Part shown: positions 8,234-18,700 of the stretch, one piece after another
Position numbering within the stretch: position 1 is the first letter of the stretch
Layout of the letters: every line of letters begins with the position of its first letter
Origin: UBA2031 sp037189985
Lineage (GTDB): Bacteria > Pseudomonadota > Gammaproteobacteria > Pseudomonadales > Moraxellaceae
DNA: 64,000 bases
Assembly: GCA_037189985.1 (NCBI GenBank)
Contig: JBBCJX010000024.1
Coordinates: 1-64,000, forward strand
Direction of reading: 5' to 3'
The notes under the pieces: model-generated
What the model was told of the DNA's origin: nothing
The model's input: the letters and a program-made list of their open reading frames with translations, nothing else
Database searches by the model: none
Made by a program: the position numbers and the translations under genes

Positions 8234-9091
8234 TCAGGGCAAAAGCGGCTTGGTTGGAGCAAGGTCCGTGGATGATTCACCATCCTTGATGCGCTGCCGC
8301 CACTCCATGAAGAGTTTCAGGAGCAGTGTCAGCAATGCCATGCTGGCAAGAAGTGCAGCAGCCGTAAATGCGGCAGCGGTCTTGTAGTCATTGTTGAGCT
8401 GGTCAACCAGCAAAGGCAATGTCAGTGTCTGGCTCATAATGGTTCCGGACACCACAGACACTGCACCGAACTCTCCCACCGCGCGCGCATTGGTCACCAG
8501 CACTCCATAAAGCAGCGCCCACTTGATGTTGGGCAAGGTGACCCGGCGGAATATCTGCCAGCCACCGGCTCCCAGGCTGAGTGCAGCATACTCTTCATCC
8601 GACCCTTGAGTCTGCATGAGCGGAATGAGGATGCGGGCAACATAGGGTGACGTTACGAAAATAGTCACCAGCACGATGCCGGGCCAGGCAAACATGAGCT
8701 GTATGCCTTGCCCGTACAACCACTTTCCGAAGGCACTTTCCAAACCGTAAACCACCAGGTAGCAAAGGCCAGCGACTACTGGCGAAGTGGCATAAGGAAT
8801 GTCGATCAGCGTGGTGAGGAAGCGACGTCCGCGGAAGTCGTAACGTGTCACGCACCAAGCCAGCATGGTGCCAAAAACAAGATTGACCGGAACCGTAATA
8901 CCGGTCGCGAGCAGGGTCAGCCAAATCGCATGCTTCATGTAGCCCTGCCCCAGGTTCTCCACGAGCAGTGACCAGCCACCACTCAGGGCCTTGGAAAAGA
9001 TCAGCACGAGAGGCGTGACCAGCAATAGCGCAGCGACGGCAATACCGATACCTATAAGCAGCCACTGACTCCAGTGATTGGGCTTTTTCAT
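8234..9091 (-). CDS. cysW: Sulfate/thiosulfate ABC transporter permease CysW (set 1)
   Basis: Inner-membrane permease, 285 residues with about six membrane segments. The EAA cytoplasmic loop that docks the ATPase is recognisable (DEEYAALSLGAGGWQIFRRVTLP). It forms the permease dimer with CysT. The ATG at 9091 overlaps the cysT stop as ATGA; an in-frame ATG at 9106 is an alternative without better ribosome-site support. No cysA follows in this set, so the pair must borrow an ATPase, most likely the CysA encoded at 25103-26170. Confidence 0.92.
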   Translation of the reverse strand: MKKPNHWSQWLLIGIGIAVAALLLVTPLVLIFSKALSGGWSLLVENLGQGYMKHAIWLTLLATGITVPVNLVFGTMLAWCVTRYDFRGRRFLTTLIDIPYATSPVVAGLCYLVVYGLESAFGKWLYGQGIQLMFAWPGIVLVTIFVTSPYVARILIPLMQTQGSDEEYAALSLGAGGWQIFRRVTLPNIKWALLYGVLVTNARAVGEFGAVSVVSGTIMSQTLTLPLLVDQLNNDYKTAAAFTAAALLASMALLTLLLKLFMEWRQRIKDGESSTDLAPTKPLLP

Positions 9092-9933
9092 TGTTGTCGC
9101 TGCCATTTGAATATACGCCCCTGCAACAACTGTAACCCGAACAACAGCAACAGGGAGGTCAGCAGTACGACGGAAGCTACAGCGGCGGCAGCCGGGTAAT
9201 TGAACTCCTGCAGCCGCACGAAAATCATCAGCGATGACACTTCCGTCTTGAAGGGAATGTTGCCGGCAATCATGATCACGGCGCCAAATTCACCCAGACT
9301 GCGAATGAAGGCCTGGGATGCTCCCGAGAGCAATGCCGGTGCCAGCGTTGGCAGGATGACGCCCAGAAATACCCGTCCCTGACTGGCACCCAGTGTAGTG
9401 GCAGCTTCTTCATACTCCGTTCCCATATCTTGCAACACCGGCTGCACGGAGCGCACAACAAAGGGCAGACTGGTAAACGTCATCGCGATCAGGATGCCGG
9501 GATAGGCATAGGCAATCTTGATTCCAAGAGGTGCAAACCACTGGCCTATCCAGCCACCGGGCACCAGCAGTGCAGAAAGCGTGATGCCCGCCACAGCTGT
9601 CGGCAGGGCGAAGGGAAGGTCTACCAGCGAATCAATCAGGCGTCGTCCCGGAAACTCGTAACGGGTAATGATCCACGCCAGCAAGAGACCACAGAGCGTC
9701 GCTGCAATGGTTGAATAAAAAGCGCCGCTGACCGTGACCTTGTAACTGGCCACCACACGCTCATTGCTGATGGCGCGCCAGTATTGCGCCCAGGAAAGAT
9801 CACTGGTGTAGAGAAGCAGCGCCGAAATCGGCACGAGAATGATGAGGGTGATATACAGAAGGCTGACGCCAAAGGTCAGCCCGAAACCCGGCAGGGTGGG
9901 ACGCTGGGTAAAAAACCACGAAGCCTTGCTCAC
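9088..9933 (-). CDS. cysT: Sulfate/thiosulfate ABC transporter permease CysT (set 1)
   Basis: 281-residue inner-membrane permease with six predicted membrane segments and the EAA loop (EYEEAATTLGASQGRVFLGVILP). Begins MSKASWFFTQR followed by the family sequence LPGFGLTFG. It pairs with CysW and receives substrate from the CysP binding protein encoded just upstream. A strong hairpin separates it from cysP. Confidence 0.93.
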   Translation of the reverse strand: MSKASWFFTQRPTLPGFGLTFGVSLLYITLIILVPISALLLYTSDLSWAQYWRAISNERVVASYKVTVSGAFYSTIAATLCGLLLAWIITRYEFPGRRLIDSLVDLPFALPTAVAGITLSALLVPGGWIGQWFAPLGIKIAYAYPGILIAMTFTSLPFVVRSVQPVLQDMGTEYEEAATTLGASQGRVFLGVILPTLAPALLSGASQAFIRSLGEFGAVIMIAGNIPFKTEVSSLMIFVRLQEFNYPAAAAVASVVLLTSLLLLFGLQLLQGRIFKWQRQQ

Positions 9934-9993
9934 ATTGACTCACTGCAAACCACGCGCCTGCACACCATGCATGGCAGGCAAACCCCTGAAAGA

Positions 9994-10022
9994 ACTGCGC
10001 CGCCGGATTACGGCGGCGCAGT
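9994..10022 (-). other. Strong intercistronic hairpin between cysP and cysT
   Basis: A perfect 12-bp stem (ACTGCGCCGCCG and its complement) with a 5-base loop lies 40 bases past the cysP stop. On the minus strand it is followed by TTCTTTC, a poor U-run. Such stems after binding-protein genes usually protect the upstream mRNA or terminate part of the transcripts, so that the binding protein outnumbers the permease. Confidence 0.6.
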
Positions 10023-10061
10023 CGTCAACAGCATCAAGCCGGGTACTTGCAGAAGGGCAGC

Positions 10062-11075
10062 TCAGGGCCTCTTCGCAAGCAACTGATCAAGAATACCATC
10101 GGCCGCGAAATGAGTGTCCTGAATCTTGTCCCAAGAGCCCAGCACGGTATTGGGATTGATGAGACGAATCTTGGCAAACTTGGAAGCCGTTGCCTTGACC
10201 ACATCCGGATGATGCACACGGAGGTTGAAAGTGGTCAGGAGTTGCTGGATTTCCTTGGTGTACTGGTAATCCAGGTACGCCTTGGCTTCCTTGCGGGTGC
10301 CCTTTTCATCAACAACCTTGTCCACGATGGCAACCGGGAACTCGGCCAGCACGCTGACCGGCGGCACCACGACCTCAAAACCACCAGCCTTGAACTCATC
10401 GCTGTTGGCAATATTGAAGACTTCGGATTCAAAGGTCAGGAGTGCGTCACCCTGGCCATTCTGGGCAAAAGCCACGGTAGCTCCACGGCCACCCGTGGGG
10501 AAGTTCTCCACGTTATGCAGGAGCTTGCCCACGAACTGCTTGATCTTGGCTTCGTCACCCTTGAACTTCTCGTTGGCATACAGCCAGGCACCGAGATAGC
10601 TGTAACGGGCATTGCCAGAGGTCTTGGGATTGGGGAAAACGAGTTTGACGTCGCTGCGCACCAGATCATCCCAGGTCTTGATGTTCTTGGGGTTGCCCTT
10701 GCGCACCAGGAAGGCCGTCGTGCTGTAGTAAGGCGAGCTGTTGTTGGGGAACTGCTTGGCCCAGTCAGCACGCAGCAGGCCACGCTTGGCCAGGATGTCC
10801 ACGTCAGTGACCTGGTTGAAGGTGACGGTATCGACCTTCTTGCCCTGGATGATGTCCTGCGCCTGGCGTGAGGTACCGGCAAAGGACTGGTCTATCTTCA
10901 GCTCCTGGCCCGGTTGCTTGTTCCAGCTTTCAAGGAATTTGGGGTTGATCGCGGCAAAGAGTTCACGGGCAACGTCATAGGAAGCATTCAGCAGAACCTT
11001 TTCTTCTGCCAGTGCAGGGCTGCCGCCAAGCAGCGCTGTTGTCAGGGCGGTAGCCGCCAGGATTTTCTTCAGCAT
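10062..11075 (-). CDS. cysP: Thiosulfate/sulfate-binding periplasmic protein
   Basis: 337-residue substrate-binding protein with a cleaved signal peptide (residues 1-23, SPALA-E). It matches CysP rather than Sbp in wording: NASYDVARELF, NQVTDVDILAKRG, NNSSPYYST and SDVKLVFPNPKTSGNARY. The usual anion-binding segment QSHAGSSKQA reads QSFAGTSRQA here, so the His is Phe and the second Ser is Arg-flanked; binding preference may be altered. It heads the cysP-cysT-cysW unit and is probably induced by sulfur limitation. Confidence 0.9.
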   Translation of the reverse strand: MLKKILAATALTTALLGGSPALAEEKVLLNASYDVARELFAAINPKFLESWNKQPGQELKIDQSFAGTSRQAQDIIQGKKVDTVTFNQVTDVDILAKRGLLRADWAKQFPNNSSPYYSTTAFLVRKGNPKNIKTWDDLVRSDVKLVFPNPKTSGNARYSYLGAWLYANEKFKGDEAKIKQFVGKLLHNVENFPTGGRGATVAFAQNGQGDALLTFESEVFNIANSDEFKAGGFEVVVPPVSVLAEFPVAIVDKVVDEKGTRKEAKAYLDYQYTKEIQQLLTTFNLRVHHPDVVKATASKFAKIRLINPNTVLGSWDKIQDTHFAADGILDQLLAKRP

Positions 11076-11116
11076 TTTCGGATTTCCTTCAGGGAAAGCA
11101 GGCAGGGATGATCGTG

Positions 11117-11174
11117 CTTATAATTGTGTATGCCGGAATCGGCACAGACAAATACGGATTAGTTATTTACTAAT
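11117..11174 (-). promoter_or_regulatory. Candidate CysB/LysR-type box and -10 of cysP
   Basis: An ATTAGT / ACTAAT inverted repeat with a 5-base spacer (11158-11174) has the T-N11-A form of LysR-type regulator sites. On the minus strand a TATAAG -10 candidate follows at 11122-11117, putting the repeat near -56 of the likely start. CysB is the known LysR-type activator of these genes in relatives; assigning this site to CysB is inference. Confidence 0.4.
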
Positions 11175-11229
11175 TCCGGCAGCATCTGCGGCTTTCAGCT
11201 TGATACGGCCTCTCCACACCGAGCGTGGG

Positions 11230-11715
11230 TCAGCCGAGGAGGCGGGATTCCAGCGCATCAAGATCTGGAATGACGGCCAGGTCGCCGGCATAGCGTACCT
11301 GCAGGAACTCTACGGGGCCGACAGGTGCCCCTTCCAGATCCTCCAGCTCAGCGATCTTCACTTTGGCGAGTCGCGGGATGCCCTGAACCACAATGCCGTA
11401 AAACGGCAGGTCACGCTGGGCACTGATGCCGTTGACGATGGCGATGTTCTCACTTTCACGAGGCACGCCCTGCCCGTTCAACCCCTCGAAGGCAACGACG
11501 GGGACACTTGCACCGCGCCAGACGACACTGCCAATCCGCCAGGCCGGGCTACCGTCCGGTGCAGCAAGCAATTCCGTCGCGGGAATCACTTCGGCAACCG
11601 TGACATTGGGCAGAAGCAGTTGCTTGCCCGTGATGGGCGTCAGCAGGCAGGCAATGGTGCCTGTGGTGGCGCCCAGCAGAGTGGTCTGGTTAAGCGTAAG
11701 TTGGGTGCTGGCCAT
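11230..11715 (-). CDS. chpC: CheW-like adaptor ChpC
   Basis: 161-residue protein made of one CheW-like domain (for example LLLPNVTVAEVIP near residue 35 and FYGIVVQGIPRL near 105). In P. aeruginosa ChpC is the second adaptor of the Pil-Chp system and is thought to link other receptors to ChpA. It lies 14 bases after chpB in the same direction and ends the chemosensory unit here; no chpD or chpE follows. Confidence 0.85.
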   Translation of the reverse strand: MASTQLTLNQTTLLGATTGTIACLLTPITGKQLLLPNVTVAEVIPATELLAAPDGSPAWRIGSVVWRGASVPVVAFEGLNGQGVPRESENIAIVNGISAQRDLPFYGIVVQGIPRLAKVKIAELEDLEGAPVGPVEFLQVRYAGDLAVIPDLDALESRLLG

Positions 11716-11729
11716 GATTCATTCCGTAT

Positions 11730-12743
11730 TCAGGCAACCGCGCCGAGGCGGCTGCGTACAAATTCCACAAGACGGGCCGCCAGCTCAGCCGGAGTACCGT
11801 TGAAGCTCACCACACCAGTGGCGCGCATGGAGTCAGGCTGGCTGGAGCAGGCACAACTGGCAGCCGTTTGCGCCCAGAGGAAGCCACCGGCATCCTGCAT
11901 GATGGGGCCGGAAATTGAACCATCACCGCCCATGCCACTGAAAATCAGGGCGCCGGCACGCTTGCCGAAACGTCGCGTCACGTTGGCCAGCACCTGGTCT
12001 ATCGAGGGCGAATAGGGGCCATCCCACTTGATGTTGCGCACAACGACATCGCCTTCGGCAGTGAAATCGATCTCACTGGCCACCGGAGCAATCAGCAACT
12101 CGCCATGACGCAGGCGATCACCGGCTGCCGCCACCTTGCAGGGCATGCCGTTATGGCGAACCAGAACGTGCGCCAGCGTTTCCTGCATGCGCTCGTCAAT
12201 ATGCTGTGCCAGCACGAATGCCACCGGCATGCCCTTTGGCAGGAAATCGAGAAATTCCTTTACCGCAGCCGGCCCACCCAGCGATGCCGCCAACACCACG
12301 ACAAGATCCAGTCCTTCTGCATCACGCTGTGCCAGTTCAGGAGGCAACTCCAGCGCAACCGGCGTAACGGGGCCTGCCTGCTCCAGAACATCAAGCTGCT
12401 CTTCCTGCACCGGCTCGCCGACAGTTTCCTTGAGCTTGACGAAGACCCGGCGCTCCCAGCGCGGGTAAGCACGTGAGCCCTGAACAGGAGCCTCTTCAAG
12501 ACCGAAAAGGATGGGCGCCGCAGAGTGGTCCAGCAGACGATCGAGAAACGCATCATCCTCGTCCTGCATGTCGACGACCCAGACATCCAGTTGCGCACCA
12601 TCCAGCGCCGACTCGTCCAGCTTCTCCGGCGTGGTATTGAAACTGAGTTCATAGCCATGCCCCTTCACCGCCTGGGCCAAGGCCAGGCGCTGCAGGTTGG
12701 AGTCGCTGACTACACCGACACGCGGATTGCGACGCTCGTTCAT
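11730..12743 (-). CDS. chpB: CheB-type methylesterase ChpB
   Basis: 337-residue enzyme that should remove methyl groups from glutamates of PilJ. The C-terminal esterase domain has the Ser-His-Asp triad: LAASLGGP, LAQHIDERMQ and FSGMGGDG. The N-terminal 110 residues resemble a receiver fold (VGVVSDSN, WVVDMQD), but the acidic pocket is incomplete, as expected for ChpB, which lacks a normal receiver. It is 10 bases downstream of chpA. Confidence 0.9.
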   Translation of the reverse strand: MNERRNPRVGVVSDSNLQRLALAQAVKGHGYELSFNTTPEKLDESALDGAQLDVWVVDMQDEDDAFLDRLLDHSAAPILFGLEEAPVQGSRAYPRWERRVFVKLKETVGEPVQEEQLDVLEQAGPVTPVALELPPELAQRDAEGLDLVVVLAASLGGPAAVKEFLDFLPKGMPVAFVLAQHIDERMQETLAHVLVRHNGMPCKVAAAGDRLRHGELLIAPVASEIDFTAEGDVVVRNIKWDGPYSPSIDQVLANVTRRFGKRAGALIFSGMGGDGSISGPIMQDAGGFLWAQTAASCACSSQPDSMRATGVVSFNGTPAELAARLVEFVRSRLGAVA

Positions 12744-12753
12744 TACCGGCTCC

Positions 12754-15700
12754 TCACTTCACCGTCGACGCTGCCAGCAGTTCGGCAATGGTTTCGAGCA
12801 ACTGGTCTTCCTGGAAAGGCTTACCCATATAGGCATTCACGCCGATCTGGAAGGCACGCTCTCTGTGTTTTTCACCCGTACGTGAAGTGATCATGATGAT
12901 GGGCAGGTCTTCCAGGTTCGGATTGTGGCGTACCAGGGATGCCACCTCGAAACCGTCCATGCGCGGCATTTCGATGTCCAGCAGCATGATGTCAGGATGG
13001 GTATCTTCCAGCTTGGCAATGGCATCCATACCGTCCTTGGCCAGCAGCACGTCATAGCCATGACGCTCAAGCAGACGCGATGTCACCTTGCGCACGGTCA
13101 CCGAGTCGTCGACCACCATGACGGTACGTGTACGACGGGCCTCTGTGCTGTCCGGCGCGGCAAGCGCGCCCATCGACTCCAGGGAAACGGCAACGCGTGG
13201 CTGCGTGAGCGTAGCGGCACGCAACATGGCGATGACATCCAGAATGATGACGACGGCGCCATCCCCCAGGATGGTGGCACCGGAAATACCGGCAACAGAA
13301 GCAAGCTGGGCACCCACCGACTTCACCACGATTTCACGCGAGCCGATTAGCTGGTCCACCTGAATGGCAATATGCTGCTCGCCGCCACGGATGAGCAGCA
13401 CAGGCAAGGGCATGGTATGGCCGAATAGATTGGGCGATTTCACACCGTGTACGAACTCGCCCAGATAATTCAGGCGGTAGGCAATGCCGGCATATTCGAA
13501 CAATGGAGCATCCGGTGCGTAATAGGTTTCCAGCTCATAAGGGCTGGCACGCACGATACCTTCGATCTGTGACAAGGGAATGGCATAGCTGTCTTCACCC
13601 ACGCGCACCATGAGGGCACGGTTGACGGCCACCGTGAACGGCAGGCGTATGGTGAAAGTAGTGCCCTTGCCGATGACAGAGTGAATGGAAACCACGCCCC
13701 CCATCTGCTTGATCTCGGACTGCACCACGTCCATGCCTACGCCACGGCCGGAAATCTGCGTCACCGCCGACGCCGTCGAGAAACCGGCATGGAAAATGAA
13801 CTGGATGACTTCCTGATCGGAAATGTCCTGTCCTTCCTTGATGAGCCCGCGCTCCAGCGCTTTCTTGCGCACAGCCGGCACATTGATGCCGCGGCCATCA
13901 TCGGCCAGCGTCAGTACCACTTCGCCACCTTCACGTGCCAGCGTCAGTGAAACACTGCCCTGCGCCGGCTTGCCGGCAGCAGCACGACCCGCAGGGTCTT
14001 CAAGGCCATGGTCAACGGCGTTACGCAGCATGTGCTCCAGCGGAGCAACAATGCGCTCGAGCAAGGTGCGATCCATTTCCCCTTCAGGATTGATCACATC
14101 CAGGTCGGCAGGTTTGCCGACTTCCTGGCCAATCTGGCGAACGATACGTTTGAGGCGAGGTACCAGACGCGAGAAGGGCACCATGCGCGAGCGCATGAGG
14201 CCTTCCTGCAACTCCGTGTTGATGCGGGACTGCTGCAACAACAGCGTTTCTGTGTCACGCGCCTTGTCGATCAATGTGGACTTGAGGTCCAGCAAGTCGG
14301 ACGCAGACTCTGCAAGTGCCTTTGAGAGCTGGTTCAGAGAGGAATACTGGTCCATCTCCAGTGGATCGAAGTCTTCATACTTGCCACCGGTTTCCTCGTT
14401 ATGGCGCGCAACGATTTGCGTTTCCATTTCCGAATCCATGCGGCGAAGCTGGTCTGCCAGACGCTGTATGGTGGAACCCATTTCTTCCACGGTCTGCGCA
14501 AAGCCGTGCACGCCCATTTCCACGCGCGAACGGGTAATGGAGGTTTCGCCTGCCAGGTTGACCAGCTTTTCCAGCAGATCAGAAGGCACACGAATCATTT
14601 CCTGGGGACCACGCGCCGCGCTGTCTTTCTTGAAGCCGCCCAGCATCGAAGGGGGAGTGGCACGAGGTGCGGCAGACACCGATACCGCCACAGCCGGCTC
14701 GGAAGCAGGTACCGGGAAGGGAATGACGGTGGCTACGTCATTCCGCTCAGGCTCGGCCGCCGGCACTTCATCGGCAGCAGGCTCGGCAAGCACTTCGGTA
14801 ATCGCAACGGGCTCGCCTTGTACTCTCTGGCGCACAGAGCGGATGCCAGCGAGAACAGCCTCCTGTCGAGCCCCCAAACCATTGAAGAAAGCATCATCTG
14901 CCTGGGCATTGCCATTCTGTATGGCAACCAGATCGTTTTCCCAATCGTGAGCAAGGTCACCAAGCTCCTTGAGGCCGGCGAGACGAGCGCCGCCCTTAAG
15001 GGTATGCAGGTGACGCATCAGTGCTTCCAGCGGCGCACTGGCCTCGCGATTTTCCAGCCACTCGCCCAGCGAAGCCTCGATACCTTCTGCCAACTCGTCC
15101 GATTCCTCGAGAAATATCTCGAGTATGTCGCTGTCCACATTTTCAGGAACCGGAGCGGCCTCAATGGTCTTTGGTGCGGGTGGGGAAACAGCAGGCTCAA
15201 CAAATTCTTCCGAAGCATCTGCTGCTGGCACATCAACCGGCGTCAGCGTGACAACAGTCGGTGTATCCTGGAAATGCTCAGGGTCTGCAATATAGGACTT
15301 GATCTGCTCAATCAGATCGGCAGTGGCAGGACATGCACCATGTTGACTCAGTGTCTCGACGGCTTCTGCAAGACGGTCATGGCAACGATGCAACAAAGAG
15401 AAGAGTACAGGCGTAGGCGTCATCAACCCATCGCAGACAGCCTCGTACAGGTTCTCCATGTGATGGGAGAGGTCACCCAACGCCGAAATCTCTGCCATGC
15501 GTGCGCCCCCTTTCAGGGTGTGCAAGCCGCGCTGCAGTTGCTGCACAGGCAGGGTATTCGCGGGATCACTTTGCCATGTCGCCAGTTGCTCGCTCGTGGC
15601 ATCAATGATTTCGCCAGCTTCTTCCATGAAAATTTCCAGAAGCTCGGGATCAAAACCCTGCTCCTGGGGGGTGACTGAAACAGGTGGCGGTGCCAGAGGC

Positions 15701-18700
15701 GCCTGAGCCTGCTCAACCACCACTTGCACGGGCTCGACAGTGGCCGGTAACGGCTCTTCAACCACGCTTTCTGGGAAGAACTCTGCAAAAACAGCGTCAT
15801 TGTCAGGGGCTGCGCCACTATCCGTGACCACCTCCTGTGCAACAGCCGCTTCCTGTGCATCCCACTCAGGCTCCAGCGTCACGGTCTCCACAGGCTGTGC
15901 CGCAATTCCAGCCTCTGTGGCATCGGACAGCGCAATCGCATCGACTGCTTCATCGGCAATGGCGGCACCGGGATCACGGCGATATCCGTTAATGGCATTT
16001 ACCAGTGCCATGCCACTCGGACATTCACCACTGGCACGCAACTCCGCCACCATGTCGGAGAGCTTGTCATGGCAACTCTGCAACAAGCGGACGAGATCAG
16101 TAGTGGCCTGATAGCGGCCATCCACGAGTCCTTCGTAAAGGAACTCGAGCTCATGTGCGAGATCCCCCAATGGCCTGATTTCGGCAAGGCGCGCACCGCC
16201 TTTCAGCGTATGCAAATGCCGTTGCAAGGCAGCCAGTGCAGGGATGTTGTCATTGTCATGGCGCCAGCTCTCAAGCTCCCCCTGCGCGGCATCAAGTACT
16301 TCATCAGCCTCTTCCAGGAATATTTCCAGAAGCTCAGGGTCCACCGGATCGGCACCAGCAATCTCTGCAGGCTCCTGCCATCCTGCCGTATCGGCATCGG
16401 TCATGAGCTCGGCCAGGCCCTGCTGGGCTTCCGGTTCAAAAGCCGCTGCAGAGGGCTCGTCATTTGGCGCAGGCACCACAGTGGCCTGCGGTGTTTCCAG
16501 ACAATCCAGCAAGCGGGTCAGGACTGCTTCGTTGGGTTGTACCGTCTGGCTTGCCGCCAGAGTGTCAAAAACATTGATGATCTCATCATGGGCCGCTGCA
16601 AGGTCATTCAGCAGCTCGCCCTCAGGGGCTAGCTCCAGTGCCCCCATGCGCCCATACACAGCCGCCAGCCTTTCACAAAGCAGTGCCAGAGGCGTCACGT
16701 CTTTTGCTGTTGCCGCCTCTTGCAGCCGTTGCAATTCATGCTGCAAGGCCTCAATTTTTTCATTGGCCTGAGTATTGGCCAACCAGCCTTCCAGCTCCCA
16801 AGGTGCATCCAGCACATTATCCAGACCCAGCTCCATGAAGCTGGCAACAAGCCCTTGCGTAGCGGCGGTGAGCGAAGGAACGCTGCCATCGCCCAATTTC
16901 TCGGACTGCTCCCTTTCAAGTTTGGCAAGCCTGTCCTGATCAAGCTGGCGAATATTCGCAATCAGCTCGGCAATACCCTCAACACGGCCGCTGCCACCCT
17001 TCTGAAGATCGGCAATACTGGCATTGATGGTGTAATGGCCTTCACGCAGCACCTGCAAATGCTCACGCCTGGCACTGCCCATCTGATTACGCAGATCCTT
17101 GAAAAGATGCTCCATGGGAGCAGCAATTTCAGCTACGGGAAAAATACCGGCCATGCCGGCCGAGCCCTTCAGGGTATGCAATGAGCGCAGTACTTCGTCA
17201 CTGATGCCAGCCGAGCTTCGCTCCGGGTCAATCGCGTCGAGATAACGTCCGATTTCATCAAGATGGGATTCTGCTTCGCTGGTGAAAATTTCCAGCAAGG
17301 CAGGATCAATTTCGGGCACGGTGACTTCTTCAACAATATCTGCAGTCACGTCGTCTGCAACGAAAACCTCATCAGCCGCTGTCACATCAACCTGTTCATT
17401 GACAGGTGAAAGGCTAGCCGCCAGAGCATCAAAATCCTCGACACTGCCACTCTCGGAATCGGCAAGGCCATGTACCTGCTCAGCCGCATGAGCCACATCC
17501 AGTGTGCTGAATGGCTCGCCGCGGGAAACCGTTTCGGCTGCCAACATGAGCGGGCTGGTGTTATAACGCGGGGATTGTCGCTGTGAGAAGTCCTCGACAA
17601 TATCAGGAATGATAGCCAGTGTTTCCGAAACAATATTCACCATCACCTGATCAGGCACGAGAATCTTGTCACGCACCTTGTTCAACATGTTCTCGATGGC
17701 CCAAGCCAGTTCGCCAACCACCTTGGCGCCCACCATGCGGCCCGAACCTTTCAGGGTATGGAAACCACGCCTGAACTCGAGAAGTGCCTCAAGATCATCA
17801 AAATTTGCCGCCCACTTGGGGAAGTACTCGCCAATGTTCTGCAGTACTTCCTCTGCCTCTTCAACAAAGATCTCGCGGATTTCTTCATCGAAATCATGAT
17901 CATCCTGGGGCATGGCCGTCAGTACGGGAAGCACGGGTTTGACGGGAACGGCTGCCACAGAGACCGGGGCTGGCTCTACCTCCGGCACAGCCTCCTGCAT
18001 GGTCAGCGGCAAACCGGCTTCTTCGACCGCGTCCAATTCTTCTGGCACCGGCTCTGCAAGGGCTGATGCGCCGTCAAAACCGAGTGAAGTCTCGTCAACA
18101 AAGAAACTGCCGTCATCAGTAACTGGCACAACCTCGGTCACGTCCTCGCCGGAGGCAGACTCCAGATCTTCGATGGCGAATTCTTCAGCGCCAGCAGAAA
18201 TGGTGACCAGCTCGTCTGGCAAAACCTCGGGAGAAAGACCGGCCTCCAGAGACTCCAGCGGAATTTCCTCAAAGCCAAGGCCTTCACTGGCCAGCCATTC
18301 ATCGCTGATGGCCGCATCTGCTGCTTCTCCGGCAGCACCAGACAACTCAGGCTCAAGAAGTTCTGGCGGCACTGCGCGCATCAACGTGTCACTGGTACCC
18401 GATATCAGCACCTCGTCTTCCCGGGTTTCTACCGGAATCTCGACTTCGGGCTCATCCAGCGTGCTTGCCATTTCTGCCTCAAAGGCAGCCGCATCATCTG
18501 TATTCCAGGAGCCTTCATCTGCATTGTCAGGCTCGGCATCGGCGACCTCAGGAGAAAAGCCGGCAGATGCAACCTGAAAACCCAACTTGCCCAAGCCGCG
18601 CTCGGCAATATCAAGAATGCTGTCACTGCCGTGCGTGTCGTTGGCAATGCGCTCAAGGTAATACTCGACAGAAGTTATGACATCGGCCAGCGTGTCCATT

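Noticed and set aside
10047..10871. 274-residue open frame on the plus strand opposite cysP
   Set aside because: It lies wholly antisense to a well-conserved gene, has no ribosome site or recognisable family, and reflects high-GC third-position bias.
14401..15678. 425-residue plus-strand frame opposite chpA, and similar long ones near 19 kb
   Set aside because: Shadow frames of the chpA coding sequence; composition is rich in Arg/His/Gln with no domain.
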